Of a DNA stretch of 34,046 nucleotides, positions 21,626-31,254 are shown piece by piece; positions within the stretch are counted from its first letter, which is position 1, and each line of letters starts with the position of its first letter. Under the pieces are notes generated by a model. The model had not been told where the DNA came from. It saw only the letters and a list, made by a program, of their open reading frames with translations, and did not search any database. Source of the DNA: a bacterium (GTDB lineage Bacteria; Patescibacteriota; Minisyncoccia; Phycocordibacterales; Phycocordibacteraceae); assembly GCA_021778295.1 (NCBI GenBank), contig JAJYCP010000005.1, positions 1-34,046 of the forward strand. The letters run 5' to 3'. A program made the translations under genes and the position numbers.

Positions 21626-23244
21626 ACTCGCGTCCTTTCGCTACAACGCTCGCAGTACTACTCACGATCTTACTCGTCGCACCCCCGGTATTTTTTGTCG
21701 CGCCGCAAAAAGCGCATGCGACATTGCCCGTTTTCGATTATATAAACTATATCGAGAACGGCTTTAATCTCGCTAAAAATACAATTACCTCAATTCAAAC
21801 AACAACGAGCGCTATCGCGAATACAGCGCTTTATGTCGATAAATATGTGCTTGAACCGCTCGCTTTCGTTCTCTCGGGGGAATTGCTCAAATCCATGACC
21901 GCAGGCGTCATTGCGTTTGTCGATGGACAATCAAACGGCACCGGCTCGCCGCAGTTCGTGCAAGACTTGCAAGGACACTTGCAGAACGTCGGAGACGTGC
22001 AGGCGCGCGCGTTCTTTACGCAGTTCAGTCAGAATTCAAATTCGCCGTTTGCTTCCGCGATCGCTTCATCGTTGCAGACCAACTATCTCCAGCACACAAG
22101 CCTCGCGGGCTTTTTCGCCGAGAATAAAAATACGCTCGATCAGTACTCGCCGAATCCGACAGCTTTCCTTGCGGGAGACTTCTCGCAAGGCGGGGTTGGC
22201 GCATGGTTCGCGCTCACGACCCAAAACCAGAACAATCCCTATACGCTCTACCAAGCTTCGCAGAGTGAGCTCTCAAGTATGGTGGTCGGCGCGACCTCCG
22301 CGCGCCTCGCAGAGCTCAACTGGGGAAAGGGGTTCCTTTCCTGGTGCGGTTCTCTCCCAAGCGGCGGTGTCTCAGTCGGTGTGCCCACAGACCCGTGCAC
22401 CAGAAGTGACGGCACACCGGGCATGATAAAGACGCCGGGGTCGGTCATCCAGGCAACCCTCAACACAGCGCTCGGAACCACATTCGGCAAACTGGTCAAC
22501 ATGGGAAATGCGAGCGCCGAAATCAACAGCATCATGGGCAATATCGCCACCACTCTCGACACGGTGGATTTCGCGACACAAATCCTCGGCGGCTCTAACT
22601 CCGGTGGCCTTTTTGGCGTAGGCGGAGGCGGCGGACTAGCACAGCAGTATCGAGATACTCCCGGTTATCTGGGCGTCACTCAGTCGGGCGTAGCGCAAAG
22701 CGCCGCATCGCTTCCGTTTTCCGGCTCCGATATGCTAAACAGAGTCGCTCAGTATCAGGCCGCGTGGACCGCCATCAACACTGCGGCGACTGCCGCATCG
22801 GCAAGCGTCAACGATCTTATCAACTATTGCTCCGCCTCGGGAACGAGCAGCCAAAACGCCACCATCATCAGCGATGCGCAAGCCGCATTGGCAAATGAAA
22901 TCAATCCGGTGTTTACGCAAGTCGCGGCAGCTTCTTCCATAGCATCCGCCGCGCAGGCGATGGTGCAGAAGGTACAGACTGAATTGACTTCCAGCGCCTC
23001 TGGAGCGGGAGGCGCCTATACCGCGGACATACAAACGCTCCAAACCATGCCGCCGACGGCAACCGATGTTGCGAATGCGCAAGTGCAAGCCGCGTCCTCC
23101 GGCGTCACTGCATCCTCTACCGGTTCGGTTTCACTTTCCGTCACCGGGTACCCCCTTGTCGATCAGATGAATCTCATCAGCGCGAACGCCCAGACGCTCA
23201 AGAGTTCCTGCACCTCCCCGACGGCGTCCTCAACCGCCCCTTGA
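21622..23244 (+). CDS. Secreted protein of a type IV secretion-like operon (VirB5/TrbJ-like position)
   Basis: A 540-residue exported protein with a clear signal peptide (TTLAVLLTILLVAPPVFF, cleavage probably near AHAT at 31-34). The N-terminal mature region (PVFDYINYIENGFNLAKN) and its long helices recall the layout of VirB5/TrbJ, but the similarity is weak. The middle has a Cys pair (SWCGSLPS, DPCTRS) and a Gly-rich loop, and the C-terminus is Ala/Ser/Thr-rich and helical. It overlaps the previous gene by 4 bp and ends 1 bp before the VirB6-like gene. Assignment to a secretion system rests mainly on that neighbour. Confidence 0.7.
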   Translation: MNSRPFATTLAVLLTILLVAPPVFFVAPQKAHATLPVFDYINYIENGFNLAKNTITSIQTTTSAIANTALYVDKYVLEPLAFVLSGELLKSMTAGVIAFVDGQSNGTGSPQFVQDLQGHLQNVGDVQARAFFTQFSQNSNSPFASAIASSLQTNYLQHTSLAGFFAENKNTLDQYSPNPTAFLAGDFSQGGVGAWFALTTQNQNNPYTLYQASQSELSSMVVGATSARLAELNWGKGFLSWCGSLPSGGVSVGVPTDPCTRSDGTPGMIKTPGSVIQATLNTALGTTFGKLVNMGNASAEINSIMGNIATTLDTVDFATQILGGSNSGGLFGVGGGGGLAQQYRDTPGYLGVTQSGVAQSAASLPFSGSDMLNRVAQYQAAWTAINTAATAASASVNDLINYCSASGTSSQNATIISDAQAALANEINPVFTQVAAASSIASAAQAMVQKVQTELTSSASGAGGAYTADIQTLQTMPPTATDVANAQVQAASSGVTASSTGSVSLSVTGYPLVDQMNLISANAQTLKSSCTSPTASSTAP

Positions 23245-23245
23245 T

Positions 23246-25357
23246 ATGTCGCGCTCTCTTACCACTATCCTCATCACGCTCGGGCTCATTGTGAGTGCGG
23301 CGGGTGCGTACGCACCCGCCGCACATGCGCAGACAGCCACATCACCCGCGTCGAGCGTGCAAACCACTACCGCTGGCGCGAACAATCCGATCCCACTACC
23401 TACCGATCCCGGAAAGAATGCGGGATTCGGGGCCATCATGACATGGATCATGGGCCTTTTCGCATGGTTGCTTGGTATTGCAATACTCTTGCTCGACAAT
23501 GTCGTGTTTTATACGGTGGTCACTATGGGAACGTATGTGAACCATCTTTCTGCCGTCGGTATCGCCTGGAGAGTTCTGCGCGACGTCGGCAATATCGTCC
23601 TCATTTTCGGTTTCCTTGCCATCGGCATCTCCACTATCCTCAACACCAACCGCCTGGGTTACGGAACACATATGCTCCCGATGCTGCTTGTCGCCGCCGT
23701 TTTCCTTAACTTTTCCCTCTTCATATCCGAAGCGATTATTGATACCGGGAACCTTTTCGCAACCGAATTCTATACGCAAATAAACGGCGGTTCCCCTCCG
23801 ACGGCTCCAAATTTTACCTCGGCGAACATATCGAATGAGGGTATCTCCAACAAAATAATGTCGCAATTGGGATTCCAGAGTATTTACGGCTCCCCACTTA
23901 ATCATCCCGCCGATCTCTCAGGAAGCAATAGCTGGATTATCGGCTTTATGGGCATAATCCTCTTTATGGTTGCGGCGTTCGTGATGTTCTCGCTCGCATT
24001 CGTGCTTATCACGCGTTTCGTCATTCTCATCCTCCTCATCATTGTCGCGCCCATCGGTTTCGCCGGCCTTGCGGTACCGAAGCTGACCGGAATGGCGAAG
24101 CAATGGTGGGGAATGCTCTTTGAGCAGACTATCACTGCGCCGGTACTGCTTCTCCTGCTTTACATCGCTCTGAAGGTCATCACCGATGCAAGTTTCCTCA
24201 CCGGTTTCAGCCCGCCCGGCAGTTCAAGCGGTGCCAATGCATGGACCGGCTACATCAACAACGCAAACCTTACCGGTTTTGGGAGTGTGATGCTCTCTTT
24301 CATCGTCGCGATGGGTCTGCTTCTCGCAGTCGTTATTTCCGCCAAGAAAATGTCGGCCTCGGGCGCCGGTTGGGCAACAAAAACCGCCGGTGCCGCCACG
24401 TTCGGCGTCGCGGCGTGGGGTGCGAACAGGACCGTCGGGCGCGGCGCCTATTACCTAAGACGCCGCGCGCTGCAAAGCCAGACCTTCAACCGAATTGATG
24501 CCGCAACAGGGCGCGTCACGAGCCGCGCGCTCGGGTCTGCGGCGACCGCGTCGTATGACGTGCGCTCCTCGAAGGCGTTCAAGAATCTGCCCTTCGGCGG
24601 AATCGCAGCCGGCGAAGCGGCGAAAGGCGGCTTCGCCGGTGCACGCAAACGCTCTATAGAAGAGCAGGAGAAAGCCGCAAAAGCTATCGAGGAGGCACAT
24701 AAGGAGGCACTCAGACCAAATACTAAGGAACAAGAGCGTATTGATATAGCGAACAAAGCACATGAAGCAGCGGTTGGGGCACACAATGAAGTGAAGACGG
24801 CGCATGAGAAAGTCGTACAAGAAGAAAAGGATACTCGCGAGCGCGTCAAACAGGACAAGGCGGAAGTTGAACGTCTCACCAAGGTAGACAGCGATAATAG
24901 GAACAAAGGTGTATTTGATCCTAAGGCTACGAATGACCTGAAGGCAGCTCAACAAAAGCTTGGGGAAAGCGAGCAAAGGCTCGCCACAACGACCGCTGCA
25001 CTCGCTACAGCGGCCGAGACCCTCAAGCAGACGAAAGATACAGAGATAAAGGCCGAAAAAGAAAAGATTGAAGCGGAGAAAGCCCCGAACGACCGTATGA
25101 CCGCAAGCATAAAGGAAAATAAGAAAGCGTATGCGGAGGGGCTTGAAAATCCTAATCTGATTGGCTTTGTCATCAATGGCCCCGCATCGGGAGCGGCTGC
25201 GCGAAAGATAAAAGCTTCCCTAAAAGAGAAGGGCGATAATGATAAGGTGATCGCACTGCTGAAAAAAATGAATGAGGCTGAGCAGGCGGAAAAAAAGAAA
25301 GGGGGAGAGGGAGAAGAAAAGCCGAAAGAAGAAAATAAACCCGAAGCGGGACACTAG
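23246..25357 (+). CDS. VirB6/TrbL-like polytopic membrane protein with coiled-coil tail
   Basis: A 703-residue protein with a signal peptide (cleavage near AAHAQ) and six or seven membrane helices between about residues 60 and 370. The central block (FVLITRFVILILLIIVAPIG) followed by LTGMAKQWWGMLFEQTI resembles the conserved core of VirB6/TrbL inner-membrane channel proteins, including the Trp pair. After AKKM (about 370) it turns basic (YYLRRRALQ) and then forms a long Lys/Glu-rich coiled coil (about 470-703), probably cytoplasmic. The tail is coded by visibly more AT-rich DNA than the membrane part. No VirB4, VirD4 or other core ATPase is in the window, so this may be a partial or specialised apparatus. 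Confidence 0.75.
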   Translation: MSRSLTTILITLGLIVSAAGAYAPAAHAQTATSPASSVQTTTAGANNPIPLPTDPGKNAGFGAIMTWIMGLFAWLLGIAILLLDNVVFYTVVTMGTYVNHLSAVGIAWRVLRDVGNIVLIFGFLAIGISTILNTNRLGYGTHMLPMLLVAAVFLNFSLFISEAIIDTGNLFATEFYTQINGGSPPTAPNFTSANISNEGISNKIMSQLGFQSIYGSPLNHPADLSGSNSWIIGFMGIILFMVAAFVMFSLAFVLITRFVILILLIIVAPIGFAGLAVPKLTGMAKQWWGMLFEQTITAPVLLLLLYIALKVITDASFLTGFSPPGSSSGANAWTGYINNANLTGFGSVMLSFIVAMGLLLAVVISAKKMSASGAGWATKTAGAATFGVAAWGANRTVGRGAYYLRRRALQSQTFNRIDAATGRVTSRALGSAATASYDVRSSKAFKNLPFGGIAAGEAAKGGFAGARKRSIEEQEKAAKAIEEAHKEALRPNTKEQERIDIANKAHEAAVGAHNEVKTAHEKVVQEEKDTRERVKQDKAEVERLTKVDSDNRNKGVFDPKATNDLKAAQQKLGESEQRLATTTAALATAAETLKQTKDTEIKAEKEKIEAEKAPNDRMTASIKENKKAYAEGLENPNLIGFVINGPASGAAARKIKASLKEKGDNDKVIALLKKMNEAEQAEKKKGGEGEEKPKEENKPEAGH

Positions 25358-25360
25358 GCT

Positions 25361-26074
25361 ATGGACCAACAACGAGAACCGACGTTTGAAGAAAGCATCA
25401 AAGAAGTGATGCAGACCTTGCCGCCGCCCATTCGAAACTATCTCTCGCAAGGGAAATACTCGATAGTCGCGAAGAACCTAATGAGGAAATACAGTCTCCA
25501 TATCGACCAGGGCGGCGTGCTTGAGCGCGAGATCATGCTGCTTCTTATGGGTATCGAGAATCCGGACGAGTTTGCCGCTTCACTGAAGAGTGATGCGACG
25601 CTCTCGGAAGATGTCGTGAGAAATATCATGACCGATGTCAATCAGGAAATCTTCGTTCCGCTTCAGAAGGAAATGCGCAACGCGGGAAGCGGGGCGCAGG
25701 AAGAGAGATCCGCGGCGCCGCGAGCGAGCGTCCCGAGCTACGTTCCTTCTCCATCGGCGCGAGCGCCCGTTTCCTCCATCGGCGCGCCCTTGCCGCCAAA
25801 AATGGCGATGCCGCAACCGAAAGCCACCTCCGACATTACGTCGCCTCCGCTTCAAATGCTTCCTTTGGGAGAAGAAAAGAAAGAACGTATTTCAAATATC
25901 GCTCCCCGCCCATCCGCGCTGCCGCCGGCAAATCTTCCCGGTGCACTCGCGCCAAACGCTATTCAGAGCATCAAACGTCCCGCACCACCCCCGCCATTTC
26001 GTCCCGCCGCCCCCGCCAAACCCTACTCGACCGATCCCTACCGCGAACCGATCGACGAACCACCAACAGAGTAG
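25361..26074 (+). CDS. Cytosolic protein at the end of the secretion-like operon
   Basis: A 237-residue protein without signal peptide or membrane segment. The N-terminal 100 residues (EESIKEVMQTLPPPIRNYLS onward) are helical and acidic and look like a folded domain. From about residue 110 the chain is Pro/Ala/Ser-rich and probably disordered, ending with DEPPTE. No family is recognised. It starts 3 bp after the VirB6-like gene, so it is the last gene of the operon. It could be a cytosolic partner of the coiled-coil tail, which is inference from position only. Confidence 0.7.
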   Translation: MDQQREPTFEESIKEVMQTLPPPIRNYLSQGKYSIVAKNLMRKYSLHIDQGGVLEREIMLLLMGIENPDEFAASLKSDATLSEDVVRNIMTDVNQEIFVPLQKEMRNAGSGAQEERSAAPRASVPSYVPSPSARAPVSSIGAPLPPKMAMPQPKATSDITSPPLQMLPLGEEKKERISNIAPRPSALPPANLPGALAPNAIQSIKRPAPPPPFRPAAPAKPYSTDPYREPIDEPPTE

Positions 26075-26103
26075 TTGCATTCTACGCGTTATTCCTTTAC
26101 AGT
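26075..26103 (+). promoter_or_regulatory. Promoter of the rpsL operon
   Basis: TTGCAT (26075-26080), a 17-bp spacer, and TACAGT (26098-26103). The predicted transcription start is near 26110, about 26 nt before the rpsL ATG. Confidence 0.65.
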
Positions 26104-26109
26104 ATCGCT

Positions 26110-26132
26110 GACCCTCTGCGGGTCTTCTTTTT
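26110..26132 (+). terminator. Terminator-like hairpin in the rpsL leader
   Basis: gaccc-tctgc-gggtc (26110-26124) is followed by ttcttttt and then the rpsL ATG at 26136. It begins at the predicted transcription start. It may end the upstream operon, attenuate rpsL, or protect the mRNA 5' end. There is no Shine-Dalgarno sequence between it and the ATG. Confidence 0.55.
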
Positions 26133-26135
26133 CAA

Positions 26136-26549
26136 ATGGCCACCATCAACCAGCTCTCAAAGAAAGGGCGCAAGACGAGAACGTCGAAGACGACCGTGCC
26201 TGCTTTGGCGCGCGGTTTTAACGCACTCAAAAATCGCCCGACCTACTACCCCTCGCCTTTCAAGCGCGGGGTGTGCACCAAAGTGACCACGAAGACCCCG
26301 AGAAAGCCGAACTCCGCCATCCGAAAAATCGCCCGCGTGCGCCTCACCAACGGCATGGAAGTGACCGCGTACATTCCGGGCGAAGGACACAATTTGCAGG
26401 AACATTCGGTCGTGTTGCTTCGCGGCGGACGCGTCAAGGACATCGGTGTCCAGTACACCATCGTGCGCGGCAAGCTCGACACGAGCGGCATTGAGAAACG
26501 TCGCCGCTCCCGCTCCCGCTACGGCGCGAAGCGCCCCTCAGCGAAATAA
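26136..26549 (+). CDS. rpsL: 30S ribosomal protein S12
   Basis: Decoding-centre protein of the 30S subunit. The 137 residues contain [20 protein letters not shown] and [19 protein letters not shown], both diagnostic. Between PALARGF and KRGVC is an insert like that of Gram-positive S12. After GGRVKD the family reads LPGVRYH, but here it reads IGVQYT, so the conserved proline next to the decoding loop is missing and the chain is one residue shorter. That site is linked to streptomycin response and to a known aspartate modification in other bacteria. It is the first gene of the str operon and has no ribosome binding site. Confidence 0.97.
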   Translation: MATINQLSKKGRKTRTSKTTVPALARGFNALKNRPTYYPSPFKRGVCTKVTTKTPRKPNSAIRKIARVRLTNGMEVTAYIPGEGHNLQEHSVVLLRGGRVKDIGVQYTIVRGKLDTSGIEKRRRSRSRYGAKRPSAK

Positions 26550-26551
26550 CC

Positions 26552-27016
26552 ATGCGCCGCCCCCTCAAAAAGAAGCGCACCTGGCGTCCCGACCTGAAAT
26601 ACGGTTCGGAGACGCTCACCCGTTTCATCAATGCGGTCATGTGGGATGGCAAAAAAGACACCGCGCGCGCGGTCGTCTACAGTGCGCTTGCTGTCATTAA
26701 AGAAGGCGGTGCCGACCCTCTTGAGACGTTTGAAGCGGCATTGCGCAACGTCTCGCCCTTGATGGAAGTTCGTTCGCGGCGCGTCGGCGGTGCAAACTAC
26801 CAGGTGCCGCGCGAAGTCCCGCAGAATCGCCGCCTTGCGCTCTCGTTCCGCTGGCTCATCAATGCCGCCCGCGCGAAAAAAGGAAAGCCGATGGCACAGA
26901 AACTCGCCGCAGAACTCCTCCTCGCCGCAAAGAACGAGGGCGATGCGATCAAAAAGAAAGACGACATGCACCGCATGGCGGAAAGCAACAAGGCATTTGC
27001 GCACTTTGCGTGGTAA
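26552..27016 (+). CDS. rpsG: 30S ribosomal protein S7
   Basis: Primary 16S rRNA-binding protein that organises the 30S head. The 154-residue chain has the normal length, with LKYGSETLTRFINAVMWDGK, DPLETFEAALRNVSPLMEVR, SRRVGGANYQVPREV and RALAF-like LALSFRWLINAAR in order. It begins 2 bp after the rpsL stop, so translation is likely coupled. Short beta-hairpin and C-terminal segments are intact (HRMAESNKAFAHFAW). There is no visible Shine-Dalgarno sequence. It continues the str operon order rpsL-rpsG-fusA. Confidence 0.98.
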   Translation: MRRPLKKKRTWRPDLKYGSETLTRFINAVMWDGKKDTARAVVYSALAVIKEGGADPLETFEAALRNVSPLMEVRSRRVGGANYQVPREVPQNRRLALSFRWLINAARAKKGKPMAQKLAAELLLAAKNEGDAIKKKDDMHRMAESNKAFAHFAW

Positions 27017-27046
27017 CTCACAGCGCTTTTATTTTTATTCATTTGT

Positions 27047-29194
27047 ATGAATCGCGACTATCCGCTTGAGAAGGTACGCAACTTCGGCATCATCGCCCAC
27101 ATTGATGCGGGGAAAACGACCACCAGCGAGCGCGTGCTTTTCTACACCGGCAGCCAGCACAAAATAGGGGAAGTGCACGAGGGCGAGACGACGACCGACT
27201 GGATGGAACAGGAACGCGAGCGCGGCATCACCATCACCTCGGCCGCCATCACCTGTTTCTGGACGAAGACGGGAGAAAAGGACAAGAAAGACACGTCAAA
27301 GAAATTCCGCTTCAACATCATCGATACGCCCGGACACATCGACTTTACGGCCGAGGTGAAGCGTTCAATGCGCGTCTTGGACGGCGCCATCGTCGTCTTT
27401 GACGGGGTTGCGGGCGTGGAGCCGCAATCGGAAACTAACTGGCGCTATGCCGACGAAGCGCGGGTGCCGCGTGTCTGTTTCATCAACAAGCTCGATCGCA
27501 CCGGAGCTTCGTTTGAAAATTCTTATGCGAGCATTCTCGATCGGCTCTCGCCGAAAGCGATTCGCATGCAGATCCCAATCGGTGAAGAAGCCGCGCACGA
27601 AGGTGTTGTCGATCTGCTCACGCTCAAGGCGTATACCTTCTCGGGGAATATGGGCGAGGAAGTCGTCGAAGGCGACGTGCCGGAGAATCTTCTGGAAACA
27701 GCGAAGAAATACCGTGCGGAACTCGTTGAACGCATTGTAGAAAACGACGATGCGGCGATGAACGCGTATCTTGAAGGGAAAGAGCCGACGATTGATGAGC
27801 TCAAGGCGATTTTGCGCACCGCGGTCATTCACAACGAGATATTCCCCGTCTATTGCGGCAGTGCGCTCAAGAACAAAGGCGTACAGCTCGTGCTTGATGC
27901 GGTGGTCGACTACCTCCCGTCTCCTCTCGATTTGCTTCCTGCGACCGGGAAGAATCCGAAGACCGGCGAACCGATCGAACGTCATGCCTCCGACGACGAA
28001 CCGTTCTGCGCGCTCGCTTTCAAACTCCAGACTGACCCGTTCGTGGGTGCGCTTACGTTCTTCCGCGTCTATTCGGGAACGCTCACCGCCGGTTCCTACG
28101 TCTACAACTCGACGACGGGTTCGCGCGAGCGCGTCGGCCGCATCGTGCGCCTGCAAGCCGACAAACGCGAAGAAGTCGAAAAAGTGTTCACAGGCGAGAT
28201 TGCCGCCGCCGTCGGCCTCAAAGATACAAGAACGTCGCATACGCTCTGCGATGAAGCGAATCCGATTGTGCTCGAGGAGATCAAGTTCCCTGAACCGGTG
28301 GTCAGTCTGCGCATCGAGCCGAAGACAAAAGCGGATCAGGAGAAGATGGGCATCGCGCTCCACAAACTTTCCGATGAGGACCCGACTTTCCGCATCAAAA
28401 CCGACGACGAGACGGGCGAGACTATCATTTCCGGCATGGGCGAACTGCATCTCGAGATCCTTGTCGACCGCATGAAGCGTGAGTTCGGCGTCGTCGCCGA
28501 CGTGGGCAAGCCGCAGGTGGCCTATCGGGAAACCATTCTCGGGTCTTCGGAAGCCGAGGGCAAATACATAAAACAGACCGGCGGGCGCGGCCAGTACGGT
28601 CACGTGAAAATCCGCATGAAGAAAATAGAGCCGGTCGTCGAAGGCGCAAAAATCCCGAAAAACACGACGCGCGAAGACCATTTTGAATTCATCAACAACA
28701 TCAAAGGCGGCGTCGTTCCCCAGGAATACATTCCGGCGGTGGAAAAAGGCGTGCGTGAAGCGATGGCGCGCGGTTTCCTCGCAGGATTTCCGATGGTCGA
28801 CGTTTCCGTCGAACTGTACGACGGCTCCTATCACGATGTCGACTCCTCGGAAATCGCTTTCAAGATTGCCGCCTCGATGGCATTTCAAGAAGCGGCGCAG
28901 AAGGCAAAGCCCGTCATCCTCGAACCGATTATGCGCGTCGAGGTCATCGTGCCGGAACAGTTCATGGGGGACATCACAGGGAACCTTTCAGGGAAGCGCG
29001 GCCAGATAGAAGGGATGGAGGATCGCGGCATGAGCAAGGCGGTGCACGCCAAAGTGCCGCTTTCCGAAATGTTCGGCTACACCACGATTCTGCGCTCAAT
29101 GACCGAAGGACGCGGGAGCATGACTATGGAGTTCGATCACTACGATACCGTTCCGCAAAACGTCGCCGCCGACATCATCGCGAGCAGAAAGTAG
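27047..29194 (+). CDS. fusA: Elongation factor G
   Basis: Translocation GTPase of the ribosome. The 715-residue protein has the P-loop [19 protein letters not shown] near the N-terminus, switch [12 protein letters not shown]3 [13 protein letters not shown]4 NKLDRTGA and all later domains, including [16 protein letters not shown] and [15 protein letters not shown] of domain IV and [11 protein letters not shown] of domain V. The length is usual for EF-G. It starts 30 bp after rpsG behind a T-rich leader (ttttatttttattcatttgt) with no Shine-Dalgarno sequence. A new promoter follows it and drives tuf. Confidence 0.98.
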   Translation: MNRDYPLEKVRNFGIIAHIDAGKTTTSERVLFYTGSQHKIGEVHEGETTTDWMEQERERGITITSAAITCFWTKTGEKDKKDTSKKFRFNIIDTPGHIDFTAEVKRSMRVLDGAIVVFDGVAGVEPQSETNWRYADEARVPRVCFINKLDRTGASFENSYASILDRLSPKAIRMQIPIGEEAAHEGVVDLLTLKAYTFSGNMGEEVVEGDVPENLLETAKKYRAELVERIVENDDAAMNAYLEGKEPTIDELKAILRTAVIHNEIFPVYCGSALKNKGVQLVLDAVVDYLPSPLDLLPATGKNPKTGEPIERHASDDEPFCALAFKLQTDPFVGALTFFRVYSGTLTAGSYVYNSTTGSRERVGRIVRLQADKREEVEKVFTGEIAAAVGLKDTRTSHTLCDEANPIVLEEIKFPEPVVSLRIEPKTKADQEKMGIALHKLSDEDPTFRIKTDDETGETIISGMGELHLEILVDRMKREFGVVADVGKPQVAYRETILGSSEAEGKYIKQTGGRGQYGHVKIRMKKIEPVVEGAKIPKNTTREDHFEFINNIKGGVVPQEYIPAVEKGVREAMARGFLAGFPMVDVSVELYDGSYHDVDSSEIAFKIAASMAFQEAAQKAKPVILEPIMRVEVIVPEQFMGDITGNLSGKRGQIEGMEDRGMSKAVHAKVPLSEMFGYTTILRSMTEGRGSMTMEFDHYDTVPQNVAADIIASRK

Positions 29195-29224
29195 TCGTTC
29201 CCACCCACAAATCTCCGCACCGTC

Positions 29225-29253
29225 TTGCATTCCCGCGACGCTTCTCGTATAGT
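29225..29253 (+). promoter_or_regulatory. Promoter of tuf
   Basis: TTGCAT (29225-29230), an exact 17-bp spacer and TATAGT (29248-29253). It is the best sigma-70-like promoter in the window. It lies 30 bp after the fusA stop and would give tuf its own transcript with a leader of about 200 nt. Confidence 0.75.
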
Positions 29254-29259
29254 TCTCGT

Positions 29260-29458
29260 AACGCATCTTGGCGTCGCTCTTTGGCTTGTCTGCATCTGTG
29301 AGTCGGCAAGCTTAGGAGTTTGTTCCGACTCGCGTCGGAATTACTGGCAAGTGAGCGAGTAAAAAGAACATGTCCGCATTTTCTTTTTCGAGCGAACGCA
29401 GCCAGAAAGAAGTTTGTAAAAACTTCTTATTCGTGATTAGCAACTAAATTATCCGATT
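29260..29458 (+). promoter_or_regulatory. Long structured 5' leader of tuf
   Basis: Between the predicted start of transcription and the tuf ATG there are about 200 nt without an open gene. Visible hairpins are ttccgac-tcgc-gtcggaa (about 29325-29342) and aagaagttt-gtaa-aaacttctt (29407-29428). The second is not followed by a T run, so it is not a plain terminator. The region may carry expression control for EF-Tu. No known riboswitch class is recognised. Confidence 0.5.
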
Positions 29459-30658
<1,200 letters not shown>

Positions 30659-30684
30659 GTACCAGATCGCGCGCACCACATTCT

Positions 30685-31077
30685 ATGGCAACAGCGACAG
30701 CAGCAGCGAAACCCAAGGCAAAACCGAAAGCGAAGCGCGCTCCGAAGAAGACGGTCGTAGCCGCACCTTCCGAGCATAAGCTCCGCATTCGCGTGCGCGC
30801 CTATGAGCATAAGATTCTCGATCTCTCGGTGAAACAGATCATGGACACTGCAGCGCGCTTCGATGCGACGGTCGTCGGCCCGGTGCCGCTTCCGACCGAA
30901 ATCAAGCGCTGGACGGTAAACCGTTCGACGTTCGTCCACAAAGATGCGCGCGAACAATTCGAGATGCGCATCCATAAGCGCCTCATCGATATCCTGAACC
31001 CTTCACCGAAGGTCATCGAGGCTCTCACGAACCTCAATCTTCCTTCCGGGGTCACGATTGATGTGAAAATGGTCTAA
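30685..31077 (+). CDS. rpsJ: 30S ribosomal protein S10 with basic N-terminal extension
   Basis: Ribosomal protein S10 (NusE), part of the 30S head and of antitermination complexes. The family body starts near residue 31 (HKLRIRVRAYEHKILD) and continues with VGPVPLPTEIKRWTVNRS, the conserved loop, and SGVTIDVKMV. About 28 extra residues precede it, rich in Lys, Ala and Pro (KPKAKPKAKRAPKK), making 130 aa against about 102 usually. Similar extensions occur on L4 and L23 here. It is separated from rplC by a strong palindromic terminator. Confidence 0.96.
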   Translation: MATATAAAKPKAKPKAKRAPKKTVVAAPSEHKLRIRVRAYEHKILDLSVKQIMDTAARFDATVVGPVPLPTEIKRWTVNRSTFVHKDAREQFEMRIHKRLIDILNPSPKVIEALTNLNLPSGVTIDVKMV

Positions 31078-31098
31078 TCGCGCTTTCAAACAGATCGC

Positions 31099-31142
31099 CA
31101 AGAAAACAAATACCGCCCGTACGGGCGGTATTTGTTTTCTTG
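31099..31142. terminator. 44-bp perfect palindrome after rpsJ
   Basis: Two 22-nt halves, caagaaaacaaataccgccc-gt and their exact complement, form a hairpin with an A-rich and a T-rich flank. It ends the tuf-rpsJ transcript. Its last three bases are part of the -35 box of the next promoter, so terminator and promoter overlap. Confidence 0.9.
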
Positions 31143-31168
31143 CATTGTCCGGTCCGGTAGTGTAGGGT
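31140..31168 (+). promoter_or_regulatory. Promoter of the rplC operon
   Basis: TTGCAT (31140-31145), a 17-bp spacer and TAGGGT (31163-31168). The -10 box is weak, but the -35 box and spacing match those of the HU, rpsL and tuf promoters. Its -35 region overlaps the end of the preceding terminator palindrome. Confidence 0.55.
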
Positions 31169-31174
31169 GTGCTC

Positions 31175-31254
31175 AAACGCTACGTACGGCCCCGCAGCCG
31201 GACCTATGGCAACTCGCGCGACGCGATTTGCTGTCGCGCGTTGCTATTTACCTC
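31175..31254 (+). promoter_or_regulatory. Structured leader of rplC
   Basis: A strong hairpin is formed by gcaa + cgcgcgac (31209-31222) with gtcgcgcg + ttgc (31233-31244) and a 2-nt bulge, ending about 10 nt before the rplC ATG. It is a candidate site for ribosomal-protein feedback, by analogy with the L4-controlled S10 leader of Escherichia coli, though the sequence is different. Confidence 0.45.

Noticed and set aside
28601-28620. TCACGTGAAA inside fusA as another parS site
   Set aside because: Only the centre matches. The flanking half-sites do not fit, so it is probably chance and lies far from the cluster.
27365-28888. 507-codon minus-strand open frame opposite fusA
   Set aside because: Antisense shadow of EF-G; composition is typical of reversed GC-rich codons.
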